DNA of 64,000 bases from Pilasporangium apinafurcum (taxonomy: Eukaryota; Oomycota; Peronosporomycetes; Pythiales; Pythiaceae), in the NCBI GenBank assembly GCA_001600495.1, contig BCKE01000011.1, forward strand, positions 502,570 through 566,569. The letters are read 5' to 3'. Each line of letters starts with the position of its first letter. Within the stretch, counting starts at the first letter, position 1. Below are positions 33,255 to 43,372 of this stretch, piece after piece. Below the pieces are notes generated by a model. It searched no databases. It saw only the letters and a list, made by a program, of their open reading frames with translations, and was not told the DNA's origin. A program made the position numbers and the translations under genes.

Positions 33255-35288
33255 CTATGGCAGTCGTTCTTTCAGCAATCGCTCGAGTGGAAAAACCTGA
33301 TTCACAGTTGGATCCGCTAATCTGGGATCCGATGCATCACACACCACATTCTTATTTCCGTTGCTTTCCAAGTTATTGCATAATGGGGTTCCAGCTGCAA
33401 AGATCGTCGTCACTGCTTCAGCCCAGGGAGGTAGAATAGAAATATCGGTGTCCATGATAAACAAAAGCCGACAGGGAGTGTTCGAATTAGCGACTGATGG
33501 TAGAAGAGCGATGGAGTTGTTGTTAAGAGTTAGCGAGGAATACCGACGGCCATCCAAAAACTCCACTGGAATGGAAGTGATGGCATTGTCCGATAATGTA
33601 ACAGTGGTGAGATTCATCCTGGTCAGTGCTTCGGGGACATGGGTCAAGTGGGTTTGTTGCACCGTAAAGAAATCGATACGCTGGGTCCATATTTTGTCCA
33701 AATCCGCTGGTAAGTCAGCTAAATCAGTCGCACAAAATTCTATATCGCACGCAGGAAAATCATCCGCAAGTAATCCCGGAGGCAATGAGACCATATTCTT
33801 GACAAGTGCCACGTAAACTTCTGACAAGCGCGGGTTATTGCGCTTGGTCACTGCTGCTTCTTCACCCCAACGTATCAAAGTAGAATTGAAGATTTCAAGC
33901 TGTACAAGATTCGCGAATGTCTGGATAGTTGGGGGCATTGTAAGTGCTGGACAATGCGAAAACAACAATGACGCAAGAATCTTTGGGTCCACCTCCTTTA
34001 AAATCTCATCCAATTCCCCTTGGTTCCCTTGAATACCCAATCGATAGCAATTCACTTCCAAGACTGCACATGGTGTGAGCGAGGATGACCACCACGGGCT
34101 CATATGAAGTCGACAATGGAGATTTGGATTCCATCTAGTAGACCATGGTCGCATATAAGCATATAAATGAATTCCCAACACGACAGCGCCTGTCATGAAG
34201 AAGAAGATATTGATGAGATTTTGATATAGACATCTTAAGTAGTAGCTCCCAGATCTCGTGATAGTCTGGTCATCCAACTCGAACGATCTCAACTCAGCTG
34301 TATGAGTACTATCACCGCTCCTTGCGGTGATAGGAATGACTCGGTTAATGCGCTTGGGGATCATCTTCATGCGTCTTTTTGGTACAATATTCTGTTGCGG
34401 TGCGGAGATTTTCCCAAAACCATTTTGCATAACATCATTTCGGATTTTCGCTTTATGTTTCACGGTTTCGATTGACGCTGAAGCCATCGCGGCTGCCAAC
34501 TGTGTCGACAGTGCGTTCGGCCATGTGTTGATGGCCAGCTGCTGGGAGACGCTGGCGGTGTTAATAACCCAAACGTTGTTGTAGAAATCTACTTTCGGAC
34601 AGATATTCATCCACAGTATCAAAACACACAACGGTATCGCTACTGTGAAGCACGCAGCGAGTAAAGCTTCTGTAACGACGCGAATGAATCGCCCTTCGCG
34701 TGTATGTTGATAGCGATAGCGCAGGTAGGGTGTCGACCAGCAATTCGCTACCAACGCTATAACTGAGAAGTGATTGAGCCAGCTATAAGAAATATAGCAG
34801 CTCATACGAAACGTTAGGTAGATTTGGGTGATTATTTCGACAGATTCGCTCATATCGCTGATGTTTTCAAAGTATGTCCCGTCCACACTCATGGTCAACC
34901 AATGCAATCTGCACAACCAACGCATGTATATCGATCGATAGGTCTTCCAGGTCGTTACGCGGCGGACCGCACGATTTCGTTTGATGGACTCAGGACCAAA
35001 TATCACTTGTCCCGCCCGAATTGAAACAACGACCATTCTGATCGCAGCATAGATATGCCACATCATCACCAGTGCGCTCGTTATGATCATTGTTATGGAT
35101 ATTTCCGTGCGCAAGTGCGTGTCAAGGCCAAAATAGCGAAAGCCTGTGCTGTAGTAATCAGCGCGGGAGATCAATTCTCCATACAAATAAGCTGTTAGAC
35201 CATACGTTAGAGCATAGAAGACATGCAACACCAGCAGCACAATCCAGAGAGCTTTGAACCAGTTCCGATTGAGCTCCATTGGGCTCAC
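33255..35288 (-). CDS. polytopic membrane protein with extracellular leucine-rich repeats
   Basis: One exon, 677 residues. Spans are predicted near 13-35, 63-90, 165-195, 208-235 and 360-385. A basic, Met/Ile-rich loop (~270-350) lies between the fourth and fifth. The C-terminal ~300 residues form a soluble domain with irregular leucine-rich repeats, for example LPADLDKIWTQRIDFF, LTHVPEALTRMNLTTVTLSD and ITSIPVEFLDG. It ends with a Cys-containing cap (GTPLCNNLES) and a conserved PLERLLKERLP tail. This architecture occurs in multicopy oomycete families of unknown function; a surface sensor is plausible but unproven. Two damaged relatives flank it, at 31985-33152 and 35872-36060. The upstream Met at 35288 was used; MELNRN three residues later is equally possible. 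Confidence 0.75.
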   Translation of the reverse strand: MSPMELNRNWFKALWIVLLVLHVFYALTYGLTAYLYGELISRADYYSTGFRYFGLDTHLRTEISITMIITSALVMMWHIYAAIRMVVVSIRAGQVIFGPESIKRNRAVRRVTTWKTYRSIYMRWLCRLHWLTMSVDGTYFENISDMSESVEIITQIYLTFRMSCYISYSWLNHFSVIALVANCWSTPYLRYRYQHTREGRFIRVVTEALLAACFTVAIPLCVLILWMNICPKVDFYNNVWVINTASVSQQLAINTWPNALSTQLAAAMASASIETVKHKAKIRNDVMQNGFGKISAPQQNIVPKRRMKMIPKRINRVIPITARSGDSTHTAELRSFELDDQTITRSGSYYLRCLYQNLINIFFFMTGAVVLGIHLYAYMRPWSTRWNPNLHCRLHMSPWWSSSLTPCAVLEVNCYRLGIQGNQGELDEILKEVDPKILASLLFSHCPALTMPPTIQTFANLVQLEIFNSTLIRWGEEAAVTKRNNPRLSEVYVALVKNMVSLPPGLLADDFPACDIEFCATDLADLPADLDKIWTQRIDFFTVQQTHLTHVPEALTRMNLTTVTLSDNAITSIPVEFLDGRRYSSLTLNNNSIALLPSVANSNTPCRLLFIMDTDISILPPWAEAVTTIFAAGTPLCNNLESNGNKNVVCDASDPRLADPTVNQVFPLERLLKERLP

Positions 35289-35871
35289 TATGTTGCATCT
35301 GGAGTTTGGTTCAATCGGTTAAATGCGAGTACTCCGGTCGCGCATTTATAACTGCGGTCATTTATAGCCTGAATGGACAAAAAATACATGTACCCCTCTT
35401 CCGATTTGATGATAAACCTGCCATGAACGACACACCAACTCACACACATCAAAAGACCTTACTTATGGTTTTTACCTTAGGGTTCTCGTGCGGTTAGTTC
35501 TTTTCCGTATGCCATGACGAAACTGATGCTCTTCACTAGCAAATATGTTCATTAGTGTGAAACTTCATGTCATTCGTTGGTACTCCACTATCTGTGCTCT
35601 TGCAGTAGTCAGTACCAATAACGCGTTAATCAATGCGTACTCGACGATAGTGCATCATTCTATCTGCATCAAGAACCTATTCTATGCCATGACGTTGTCG
35701 TTCTTCCACTTTCATGATGAATCCATGACAACACCAAGTATCGCATGTTTGTTGAGCAATGTTAACAATGCTGGCTATAGATATTAACGAAAGTGTTCAC
35801 TCCGTCCGCATGTCTGTATATCGCTTCAGCCCCGATCATTATGCGCGAAACCGAGCAGAAAGGAGCAGCCC
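35289..35871. other. intergenic between LRR gene and paralogue fragment
   Basis: Holds the promoter of the LRR membrane gene (minus) in its left part. No gene or clear repeat is visible in the rest; probably debris of the adjacent decayed copy. Confidence 0.35.
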
Positions 35872-36060
35872 TCAAGGCTGCCACTCAGCCATTAACCTCT
35901 CAAGCGGGAGCATTTCACTCATTGCAGCTGCGCAATCGATCACAGGGAACGCCAATTGACTACCATTGTTCTGAATTGTCTTGCACAACGGTGTTTCTGC
36001 TGTGAGCAATGCTGTCGACAGAGTAATCGATGGCGATGCCTTCGATACATTGGCACTCTC
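35872..36060 (-). pseudogene. C-terminal fragment of the LRR membrane protein family
   Basis: The minus-strand frame reads IMESANVSK, then TAETPLCKTIQNNGS and PLERLMAEWQP before a stop. This aligns with IMDTDISIL, AAGTPLCNNLESNG and PLERLLKERLP at the C-terminus of the intact gene at 33255-35288. Nothing upstream of it resembles the rest of the protein, so only the last ~60 codons remain. The same orientation as the intact gene suggests an old tandem duplication. Confidence 0.7.
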
Positions 36061-36385
36061 CATTATTCGATGCGAGTACGTAAAATGCATTGGTCAATCG
36101 TATGGCCATTCCATAATAAGGTTTCCGCTCAAGATGACCATGGTATAGCTTCGTTCAGTCATAAAGAGATAGAGGAACGCTCGGGAATGAAAATAAATGG
36201 ATCTGCAAATGTATCACACCCATTTCATTACAGTAGTATCATGCATCAGGTGGAGATATTAAAGCTTTGCGTTATTTGTTTCTTTAACTGCGTGATATTG
36301 GAATTGTTCCTATGAAACTGTCATTCGTTTTGCTGACGCTAGATGATGCAAAATATCCACCCCCTATCCAAGGTGACATGATACG

Positions 36386-37681
36386 TTAGCATAACACAAT
36401 GCCCACTTTGGCTCCTTCCATGCGTGGGCACCGCCAATTGTACAGATAGTACATCAAATCACCATCACCAGGACCAAATTTGAGCTCTTGCAGAAATTCG
36501 GCATTGTCCATCAAGCTAAGCGCGTTAAAGACGTCGAAATCGTTCTTCTTGGCCATCACCAGTGCATCTTGCATCAATTCAGTCAAAGGTACCGAGGTAG
36601 CGACATTGTAAAACGAATACGCAGCATTCAACTTTGAGTGCTTTTCGTGGCCGATGACTGACGACGGCAAATGGTAAAAGCTGCAGAAATCCGTGATCTT
36701 ATGTGTCTCTGGGTTTTCGACCACGTATGAGCTAATCACCCCAGCGCGTGGTAGCATCCAATGCGCTACTTCATTTTGATCATAATGAGGCACCAGGTCA
36801 AACTTGGCGAGATAGTTCTTCAGCAAAGTAGTCACCTGCGCCACGTCTTTCTTTTGCATCGGACGGAATCCTGGCACAGCAGATGCATCGGGCAACTTAA
36901 ACATCTTGATGGTTCGAGTCATAGTCATTCGCGGTGCCAATCGAGAAAAGCCCACTTCGATGAGTTTCTTTGGGTTGAGCGAGCGATGGAAATATCGACA
37001 TTGTGCGACAGGCATTGGCAACACCACACCAGCAGTGTATACAGCTTGCCAAATGTTCTTCAAGTTGACGCGTCGCGTGATTTCTTTGATCAATACCGGT
37101 GCAAGTCGTTTGGTACGTAATTTCTTGTGTACGCATAGGAAGTTGATCTCGGCCATCTCCATAGTCTTTTCATACACACGCGTCCGCACGGGGATACCAC
37201 TGATAAACGCCATAAGTTTGTTGTTCTTCTGATTGCGTACGCCGATATGCCACTCCTTGTAGTATCCTGGTGGTGTCAATGCCCACTTGAGAAATTCGAC
37301 CGAGTAATCAAAGCGAAACATGTTGTCATCGTCTTCCACGTAATTCTGCGTCAACAAATCGTACACTTCCTTGGCGTCTTCGGGTTTCGCGAAATCTATT
37401 TCGTCCCACACAAAACCCGCAGGCATAGCGTATGCTTCCTTGCGAATCTCATCAACGGTTTTTTCTGGGTCAATTGCGCCATGTTCCTGCGGGAATTCGT
37501 CGATATCAGGCACTGGTTGGGTCTTCCAAAACTTGTACTCACTCTTGTTCGCCTGCTTGCGCTCAGCACGCTTGTTGTTCGTCGCAAGGTTCAGTTGCTT
37601 GATGACCTCCAGAAATTCTTCTTGTTCTTCGACCGTGATCAGCTCCAGCTTATCTTCTCCTTTCTTCGCAGGCGCGCTCAT
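36386..37681 (-). CDS. NMT: glycylpeptide N-tetradecanoyltransferase, copy 1
   Basis: Attaches myristate from myristoyl-CoA to N-terminal glycines. Single exon of 431 residues from the Met at 37681, the position equivalent to the start of copy 2; the frame stays open to 37798. Both NMT signatures are present: EINFLCVHK and KFGPGDG. The double GNAT fold is complete, the N-terminal [10 protein letters not shown] helix and FKWT-type FWKTQPVP entry segment are present, and the chain ends [16 protein letters not shown], close to the usual C-terminal catalytic carboxylate. It is divergently paired with copy 2 and shares a 198-base identical tract with it. It is expected to be soluble or ribosome-associated in the cytosol. 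Confidence 0.95.
   Translation of the reverse strand: MSAPAKKGEDKLELITVEEQEEFLEVIKQLNLATNNKRAERKQANKSEYKFWKTQPVPDIDEFPQEHGAIDPEKTVDEIRKEAYAMPAGFVWDEIDFAKPEDAKEVYDLLTQNYVEDDDNMFRFDYSVEFLKWALTPPGYYKEWHIGVRNQKNNKLMAFISGIPVRTRVYEKTMEMAEINFLCVHKKLRTKRLAPVLIKEITRRVNLKNIWQAVYTAGVVLPMPVAQCRYFHRSLNPKKLIEVGFSRLAPRMTMTRTIKMFKLPDASAVPGFRPMQKKDVAQVTTLLKNYLAKFDLVPHYDQNEVAHWMLPRAGVISSYVVENPETHKITDFCSFYHLPSSVIGHEKHSKLNAAYSFYNVATSVPLTELMQDALVMAKKNDFDVFNALSLMDNAEFLQELKFGPGDGDLMYYLYNWRCPRMEGAKVGIVLC
36954..37151 (-). repeat. 198-base tract identical to 38584-38781 (inverted)
   Basis: Base-for-base identical, in inverted orientation, to the tract in the second N-myristoyltransferase. Sequence on both sides diverges at once at silent positions. 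It is best explained by gene conversion. Confidence 0.9.
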
Positions 37682-38050
37682 CTTGTCTTGGCTTCCTTCC
37701 AGCTGGTCTCCCTTTATGTCGGATTCCCCAAATGTGCGGTAAATGCGGGCTTGCACCCGACTCCACCGAGGTTTTTCATTGGAATATAAAAACCTCATAT
37801 CCGCACTTCAAAGAGCATATATTTGTCCAATAATTTTCATCTACTACAAAATATTAACCAATCAATGACATTATACCTTCTGCTCAATACCCATCAACAG
37901 TAGGTCGCACATTGGTCACTAAATATTTTCAGCCAATGAATGCGCGATTTAGCTGTGCAAAGGATTGTAGGTATCGGATCAATCCATCCACAAAAAGAGG
38001 AAGTGGAGGGACGCGAATAGCTCCATACACATCGAAGTGACGAGAAGCCA
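37682..38050. promoter_or_regulatory. shared divergent promoter of the two N-myristoyltransferase genes
   Basis: The 369 bases between the two starts contain CCAAT motifs at 37827, 37858, 37933 and 38047, the last overlapping the ATG of copy 2. Two-way NF-Y-type control is plausible. The part near 37682-37798 stays open in frame with copy 1 and could be coding if an upstream Met is used. Confidence 0.4.
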
Positions 38051-39349
38051 ATGAGTGACGAACAGCAACAGACGACACCACAGCCACAAGAGTCAGATGA
38101 ACTCATCACAGTAGAGGAACAAGAGGAGTTTCTTCGTGTGCTCAAGCAGCTGACGCTCGTGGACCACTTGCCGCAGCCTACGAAACGGCAACAGGATTTC
38201 CGGTTTTGGAACACCCAACCCGTTCCAAAATTGCACGAGTTTCCGGATGTGCATGGCCCTATTGATGCCGAAAAATCTATTGAGGATGTGCGGCAGACGC
38301 CTTACAATATGCCGGTGGGATTTGCGTGGACTGAATTGGATTTGACGCAAGCCAAAGAAGCACGGGAAGTGTATGAGCTGTTGACACATAATTACGTTGA
38401 AGACGATGGCAGTACATTTCGCTTCGATTACTCGACCGAGTTTTTGCAATGGTCGATGACTTCACCAGGTTATCACAAGGAGTGGCATATCGGCGTACGT
38501 AACACCAGCACGAACAAACTCATGGCGTTTATCAGTGGTATCCCCGTGCGGACGCGTATCTACGACCAGACCATGAAGATGGTCGAGATCAACTTCCTAT
38601 GCGTACACAAGAAATTACGTACCAAACGACTTGCACCGGTATTGATCAAAGAAATCACGCGACGCGTCAACTTGAAGAACATTTGGCAAGCTGTATACAC
38701 TGCTGGTGTGGTGTTGCCAATGCCTGTCGCACAATGTCGATATTTCCATCGCTCGCTCAACCCAAAGAAACTCATCGAAGTAGGTTTCTCTCCGCTTCCT
38801 CCTCGAACGACCATGGCCGCTACGATCAAGAAGCTGAAACTTCCAGCACATACATCATCACCAGGTTTCCGCTTGATGGAATCTAAGGATATACCTCAGG
38901 TGACCTCTATGTTGAACACGTATTTGACAAAATTTCACCTTGCTTTTGAGTTCAATGAAGAAGAGGTGGCCCATTGGTTGCTCCCACGAGATGGAGTTAT
39001 TCATGCGTATGTGGTGGAAAACTTAGAAACTCGAGAGGTCACTGATTTCTGCAGTTTTTACAACTTGCCGTCGACGATCATCGGCAACGACAAGTACAAG
39101 AAGCTTAATGCTGCCTATTCCTTCTACAACGTAGCGACATCGATGCCTTTACCAGATTTAATGCAGGATGCGTTGATCGTGGCCAAGCAGCTAGGCTTTG
39201 ATGTCTTCAACGCACTGAGTTTAATGGACAATGTGGAATTTTTGGAGCCACTGAAATTTGGTGTAGGTAGTGGTGACTTGCACTACTATCTTTATAACTG
39301 GCGGTGTCCACGCATGGCAGGAGCGCGCGTCGGTATGATTTTATGCTAG
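38051..39349 (+). CDS. NMT: glycylpeptide N-tetradecanoyltransferase, copy 2
   Basis: Single exon of 432 residues, collinear with copy 1 over the whole length. The first NMT signature (EINFLCVHK) lies in the identical tract. The second reads KFGVGSG, so the Asp of the usual KFGxGDG is Ser; this could alter activity or specificity. The N-terminus (QQQTTPQPQ) differs fully from copy 1 and lacks its basic charge, and N-terminal basic stretches influence ribosome binding in this family. The rest of the fold, FWNTQPVP entry and WRCPRMAGARVGMILC end are intact. Two retained copies suggest dosage or subtle specialisation; neither can be told from sequence. Confidence 0.95.
   Translation: MSDEQQQTTPQPQESDELITVEEQEEFLRVLKQLTLVDHLPQPTKRQQDFRFWNTQPVPKLHEFPDVHGPIDAEKSIEDVRQTPYNMPVGFAWTELDLTQAKEAREVYELLTHNYVEDDGSTFRFDYSTEFLQWSMTSPGYHKEWHIGVRNTSTNKLMAFISGIPVRTRIYDQTMKMVEINFLCVHKKLRTKRLAPVLIKEITRRVNLKNIWQAVYTAGVVLPMPVAQCRYFHRSLNPKKLIEVGFSPLPPRTTMAATIKKLKLPAHTSSPGFRLMESKDIPQVTSMLNTYLTKFHLAFEFNEEEVAHWLLPRDGVIHAYVVENLETREVTDFCSFYNLPSTIIGNDKYKKLNAAYSFYNVATSMPLPDLMQDALIVAKQLGFDVFNALSLMDNVEFLEPLKFGVGSGDLHYYLYNWRCPRMAGARVGMILC
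38584..38781 (+). repeat. 198-base tract identical to 36954-37151 (inverted)
   Basis: The counterpart of the tract in copy 1, covering codons for EINFLCVHK through LIEV. No differences were found in a full base-by-base reading. Confidence 0.9.
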
Positions 39350-39487
39350 AAAGATAGTTTATAATGTCACATCATAGATTATCAAACAAACGCAAAGTGG
39401 TATTGTCAATGACGCCATATATCATTCTATTATTTGCTTCCTTGGGACGTCTATCAAGCACTAAAGGCAATTCGCAAACAACCGCTT

Positions 39488-41152
39488 CTAATAGGAGTTG
39501 AACGTGGCTCTGGCAATGGTGGTACTGGCTACCACTTGCTCAATAGGAACGCGCTTCTGCTCCATACTATCTCGGTCCCGTACTGTGACACACTTGTCCT
39601 CCAAGGAGTCAAAGTCTACAGTCAAGCATAAGGGTGTGCCAATCTCATCTTGCCGACGATACCGGCGGCCGATACTTCCCGACACGTCGTAATCCACACT
39701 GGCGCTCTGCGAGAGGTCTTCGAAGAGCTTCTGTGCCACCTCCATTAGCGGTTCTTTCTTCACGAGCGGCAGTACAGCAAACCTAAATGGTGCGATCTCT
39801 GGATGCAATCGCAACACTGTGCGTTTTCGACCAAGCACTTCTTCTTCGTCAAAGGCGTCCAAGAGCATCGAGAGCATCACGCGACCCAAGCCCAACGCGG
39901 GTTCAACGACGTGAGGCAAAAATTCTTCCTTGGCAATTGGGTCTTGGTACATCAAACTCTTGCCACTTGCGTCCATGTGCTTCTTCAGGTCGTAGTTCGT
40001 ACGATTGGCAATCCCCCACAGTTCGCTCCAACCGAACGGATATTTGAATTGAATGTCAGTCGTCGCACGGGCGTAATGCGCGAGTTCCTCCGGCGAGTGC
40101 GCATGCTTGCGCAAGCTTTCTGGCTTGATGCCGTATTTGGTTAAAAAATTGTAGCATTCGTCGACCCAGTACGTAAACCACTGATCGGATTCGTCTGGGT
40201 GTGTGAAGAACTGCAGTTCCAGCTGCTCAAACTCACGCGTGCGGAAGAGAAAGTGCCCCGGTGAGATCTCATTCCGGAAGCTTTTCCCCATTTGTCCAAC
40301 ACCAAAGGGGAGCTTCTTGCGCATTGTGGACTGCACATGCGCAAAGTTAATGTACGCACCCTGTGCAGTCTCCGGTCGCAAGTAGATCCAGTCGCATGTT
40401 TCTTCAGTCGCACCCATATTGGTACGGAACAAGAGATTGAATTTCTTGGCTGGTTGGAACGAATGGTGCTCACCACAACTTGGGCACGGGATGTCGTGTT
40501 TCGCAATCATGTTATCCATCTCTTGCAAAGAGAGTGTCGCAACAACATCAATCTCTTTCTGTGTAGGCAGCATGGACTCGAGCAACTGGTCCACACGTAC
40601 CCGTGAGTTGCATTTCTTGCAGACCGTCATCGGGTCTGTAAAGTTCTCGACATGACCGGACGCAGACCAGACTGGATATTGTCATTATATTGTATGTTAG
40701 TATCCAGTTTACACCCATATACGATTGAGCGTGATCAACCTATTCAATTGTTAAATAAGCGTCCTACCTGCTGAGTTCATCAGCACCGAAGAGTCTAATC
40801 CCAGACAGTTCGGACGCTTTTGCACGAATTCGAACCACCATCGATCCTGAATGTTCTTCTTCATTAATACACCTATCAATATCTCCATTTTAGCCATACA
40901 GACATTCATATACGTCGAAAATGAATGCAGAATAGGCTGTGTCTTACCCAATGGACCATAATCGAAGCTGTTGGCCAGACCACCATAAATCTCGGATCCT
41001 GGAAAGACAAATCCACGGTGTCGACAGAGCGCCACCAACTTTTCCTGCAAGTTGGTTGCGGATGCACCAGCAACAGTACTCTTTGCAGGATTGTGCTTGG
41101 TCGTGAAGCTGCGTCGCGCTGGCTGCGCATGGATACGCAGCCGCTGCATCAT
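39488..41152 (-). CDS. GARS: glycyl-tRNA synthetase (alpha2 type), with presequence
   Basis: Charges tRNA-Gly. Exons 41152-40948, 40872-40768 and 40671-39488 join in phase for 497 residues. Class II landmarks are present: FDYGPLG and the insert NIQDRWWFEFV, GLDSSVLMNSA...SASGHVENF, motif 2 FRNEISPGHFLFRTREFEQ, and motif 3 EPALGLGRVML. The two CxxC pairs (VCKKCNS and CPSCGEH) sit where the family carries them. The anticodon-binding domain follows (IAPFRFAVLPL, DEIGTPLCLTVDFD). The first ~20 residues (MMQRLRIHAQPARRSFTT) resemble a mitochondrial presequence; the frame is open to 41227, but that overlaps the divergent neighbour's leader. Eukaryotes often make both compartments' enzymes from one gene, so a cytosolic form from a later start is likely. 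Confidence 0.92.
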
Positions 41153-41277
41153 GACCTCTCGAATCGGCAAATGCTTGTGGTGATGACAGGGACTTTGTTC
41201 AAGCGACTTTCGTGCAACATTCAACATGTGTGCGTCGTACCATCACTCTGTGTAGGTTGGAAAACAAACACCAAAGA

Positions 41278-42804
41278 ATGGAAGACCTGCTCCTGAAGTT
41301 GCTCGTGCTTTCGCGGCCGATGGATACCGCAGCTGCATGGAAAGAAGCGCTTGAAGGCAGCACAGACAACCAAAGAAATGCACAGCCCAAACAAGAAGGA
41401 GTACAGGTACAGCAGCAAGAGGAAGAGGCTGCAACTAGAGGCAACGATCTCATGCGAGCAATAGATGCTGTAGTACCTCTATTACCCAATTACAAGACTC
41501 TTCATACTCAGCTCGAAGCACTGATGGAGTACTGTCGAAATGCATATCCTGTTGAAATAGATCTACTGGTACAAATGTGGTTACGGAGGGGAAGTACAAG
41601 TACGACTTTTCGGACTTGGGTAGTGGACTGGCTCGGGTGTAGCCATTTAGTGCACATCAAAGCATTGAAGGATGAAAACGCCTTGTGGCTGTGGAACTTT
41701 GCATTATCGCTTGCATCGTTGCATGAAGAACAAATACCATTGAAGCGGCGGCTGCTGGGGTATGTTGATGAGCTAAACACCATCGCGCCATCTGACTCTT
41801 CGTCGTCAGAGCATGTCATCGACATCCTAGAACACATTGATACAGTGGAGAAGTTACTGGACTTTTACTGGCATTATGCAGAAGAGTTGGCGCCGTTCGC
41901 TATGCTCTGTGCTGCAAAATTGCACGTTCTCGTGTTTAAACAAGCAAGCCGTGGGCTGCAACTCTCTGACACCGATATCATGGTGAGACTGAAATGGTCG
42001 CTTGCGTTAAAGCCATGGCTCTTCCAGACATTGCTGAAGTATGCAATTTTATTAAAAGTATTCCATGGTGTGACAAGCGTTATTCCCTTCCAGTTGAGCG
42101 CTCCATTGAATCACGCATGGTCGAATTGGGCGCATCATACGATACAAGGCGATATTTTGAAACAGCTTACAGATATACAAAACCAACTCGAAGATGCATA
42201 TAAAGCAAATGCAGTTCATGTGGTTATCCATACAAATGAAAAGTCGCAAAATTGCCTAGATGGCGGAGACAACCGGCATCTTTCTGCGCTATCGTGTGAT
42301 GAAGCAGATTTGGTTCTGAAGGAGCTGGAACGAGATCTGGAAGATGTTCCAACGCATTTGTTTCCTAATGTTATTATGGTCTTTGGCGTCGTACTGAGCA
42401 CTATATCGAGCTCCCAACAACCAGAGATGACGGAAAGCCTTATGATGGGCGTGAAACTATTGTTCACTACGTTGTGTCAACGTTCAGATCATACAGCCTG
42501 CTTCATTGCGCTTGCCTTGATTTTGAAAGATAATTGGGTTCACCATCACATTTGGCGAGAACAGCCACATCAATATCTCGCTATAGTAGAAGCACTCCAT
42601 AATAGCAGCGTGTTGTACCACCATGATGCTCAGAAGCGCTGGATTCTCAATATGACGGTACAGCTACTGCTTTTTGAGTGCGATGTTGGTCTGGTAGAAG
42701 CATGTCAAGGCTCTCTATCAGTGTTTCTACCAACGCGGTTGCTCCATCTTATCAGCATTCGTTGTAGTTCGTTCGACAACAATACTCCACAAATTGTACC
42801 TTAA
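41278..42804 (+). CDS. large helical protein, unrecognised
   Basis: Single exon, 508 residues from the Met at 41278; the frame is open to 41212. It is almost entirely alpha-helical by composition, with Leu/His/Trp-rich amphipathic segments (LWLWNFALSLASL, FPNVIMVFGVVLSTI, ACFIALALILKDNW, LNMTVQLLLFECD). This resembles HEAT-like or TPR-like solenoids, with no catalytic or metal motif and no clear membrane span. A Gln/Glu-rich linker lies at ~35-60. The length and style recall subunits of large complexes (for example Mediator- or Integrator-type solenoids), but I do not recognise it. It is divergent from glycyl-tRNA synthetase with a gap of 125 bases and convergent with COA5 (93 bases). Confidence 0.65.
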   Translation: MEDLLLKLLVLSRPMDTAAAWKEALEGSTDNQRNAQPKQEGVQVQQQEEEAATRGNDLMRAIDAVVPLLPNYKTLHTQLEALMEYCRNAYPVEIDLLVQMWLRRGSTSTTFRTWVVDWLGCSHLVHIKALKDENALWLWNFALSLASLHEEQIPLKRRLLGYVDELNTIAPSDSSSSEHVIDILEHIDTVEKLLDFYWHYAEELAPFAMLCAAKLHVLVFKQASRGLQLSDTDIMVRLKWSLALKPWLFQTLLKYAILLKVFHGVTSVIPFQLSAPLNHAWSNWAHHTIQGDILKQLTDIQNQLEDAYKANAVHVVIHTNEKSQNCLDGGDNRHLSALSCDEADLVLKELERDLEDVPTHLFPNVIMVFGVVLSTISSSQQPEMTESLMMGVKLLFTTLCQRSDHTACFIALALILKDNWVHHHIWREQPHQYLAIVEALHNSSVLYHHDAQKRWILNMTVQLLLFECDVGLVEACQGSLSVFLPTRLLHLISIRCSSFDNNTPQIVP

Positions 42805-42896
42805 AAAAGCGAGGTGGCACAAAAAGCTATAATAGATTGAGAAGTTTTGACTGTTGACATTATTCGTCGATTTATCGTGCACATATCTGAAGATCA

Positions 42897-43220
42897 TTAG
42901 CTGCTCGGATCTGGCTTTGAAACACCACCTTTCGGTCCACGGATGCGCGTCCGCATGTCCAATTGCCCGCGTTTGCACTCAAAATATGCTTGTCGGTAAC
43001 CCTGGCAGAAGGATGTCATAGAGTTGGGTAACAGAAAAGTGCAACGTTAATGAGCTTCAGTTACTCAGCATGCATCCATACCATACTATACCTTGCACTC
43101 ATGTCCATATTCCTTCATCTTCAGACACTGTTTCAGTGTACGCGTGCCGTCACTCATGCATTCCTCCTCGATCATACAGTCGCGCAGTGCCTCGGCCATG
43201 TCTCGACAGGATTTGCCCAT
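42897..43220 (-). CDS. COA5: cytochrome c oxidase assembly factor 5 (PET191)
   Basis: A 77-residue protein in two short exons, 43220-43092 and 43001-42897 (phase 0, GTATAG...CCAG intron), easily missed by gene finders. Cysteines at 5, 15, 21, 32, 42 and 52 give CX9C (5-15 and 42-52) and CX10C (21-32) spacing. The FECKRGQLDMRTRIRGPKGG end matches human COA5 (FFECKR...D.R.R.RG.KG) and yeast Pet191. Members sit in the mitochondrial intermembrane space, imported by Mia40, and are needed to assemble complex IV. The first Met precedes GKSCRD directly. It shares a 152-base divergent promoter with the PDI gene. Confidence 0.85.
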
Positions 43221-43372
43221 TTTGGTTCTACTGTGACTTGTCGAAATTGACACTTTTTGCCATCAAACATCAGAGCATCATCAGGAATTGATCACCAGTA
43301 ATACACCAGTATGGTCTCAAGGGATCAGAATCAGATTCTGATTGACAGGATTGAAGAGTTCTATTAGTCAAG

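Noticed and set aside
36897-37136. Identical alternative-frame proteins in both NMT genes as a conserved overlapping gene
   Set aside because: The shared sequence is fully explained by the 198-base identical tract; the frame has no other support.
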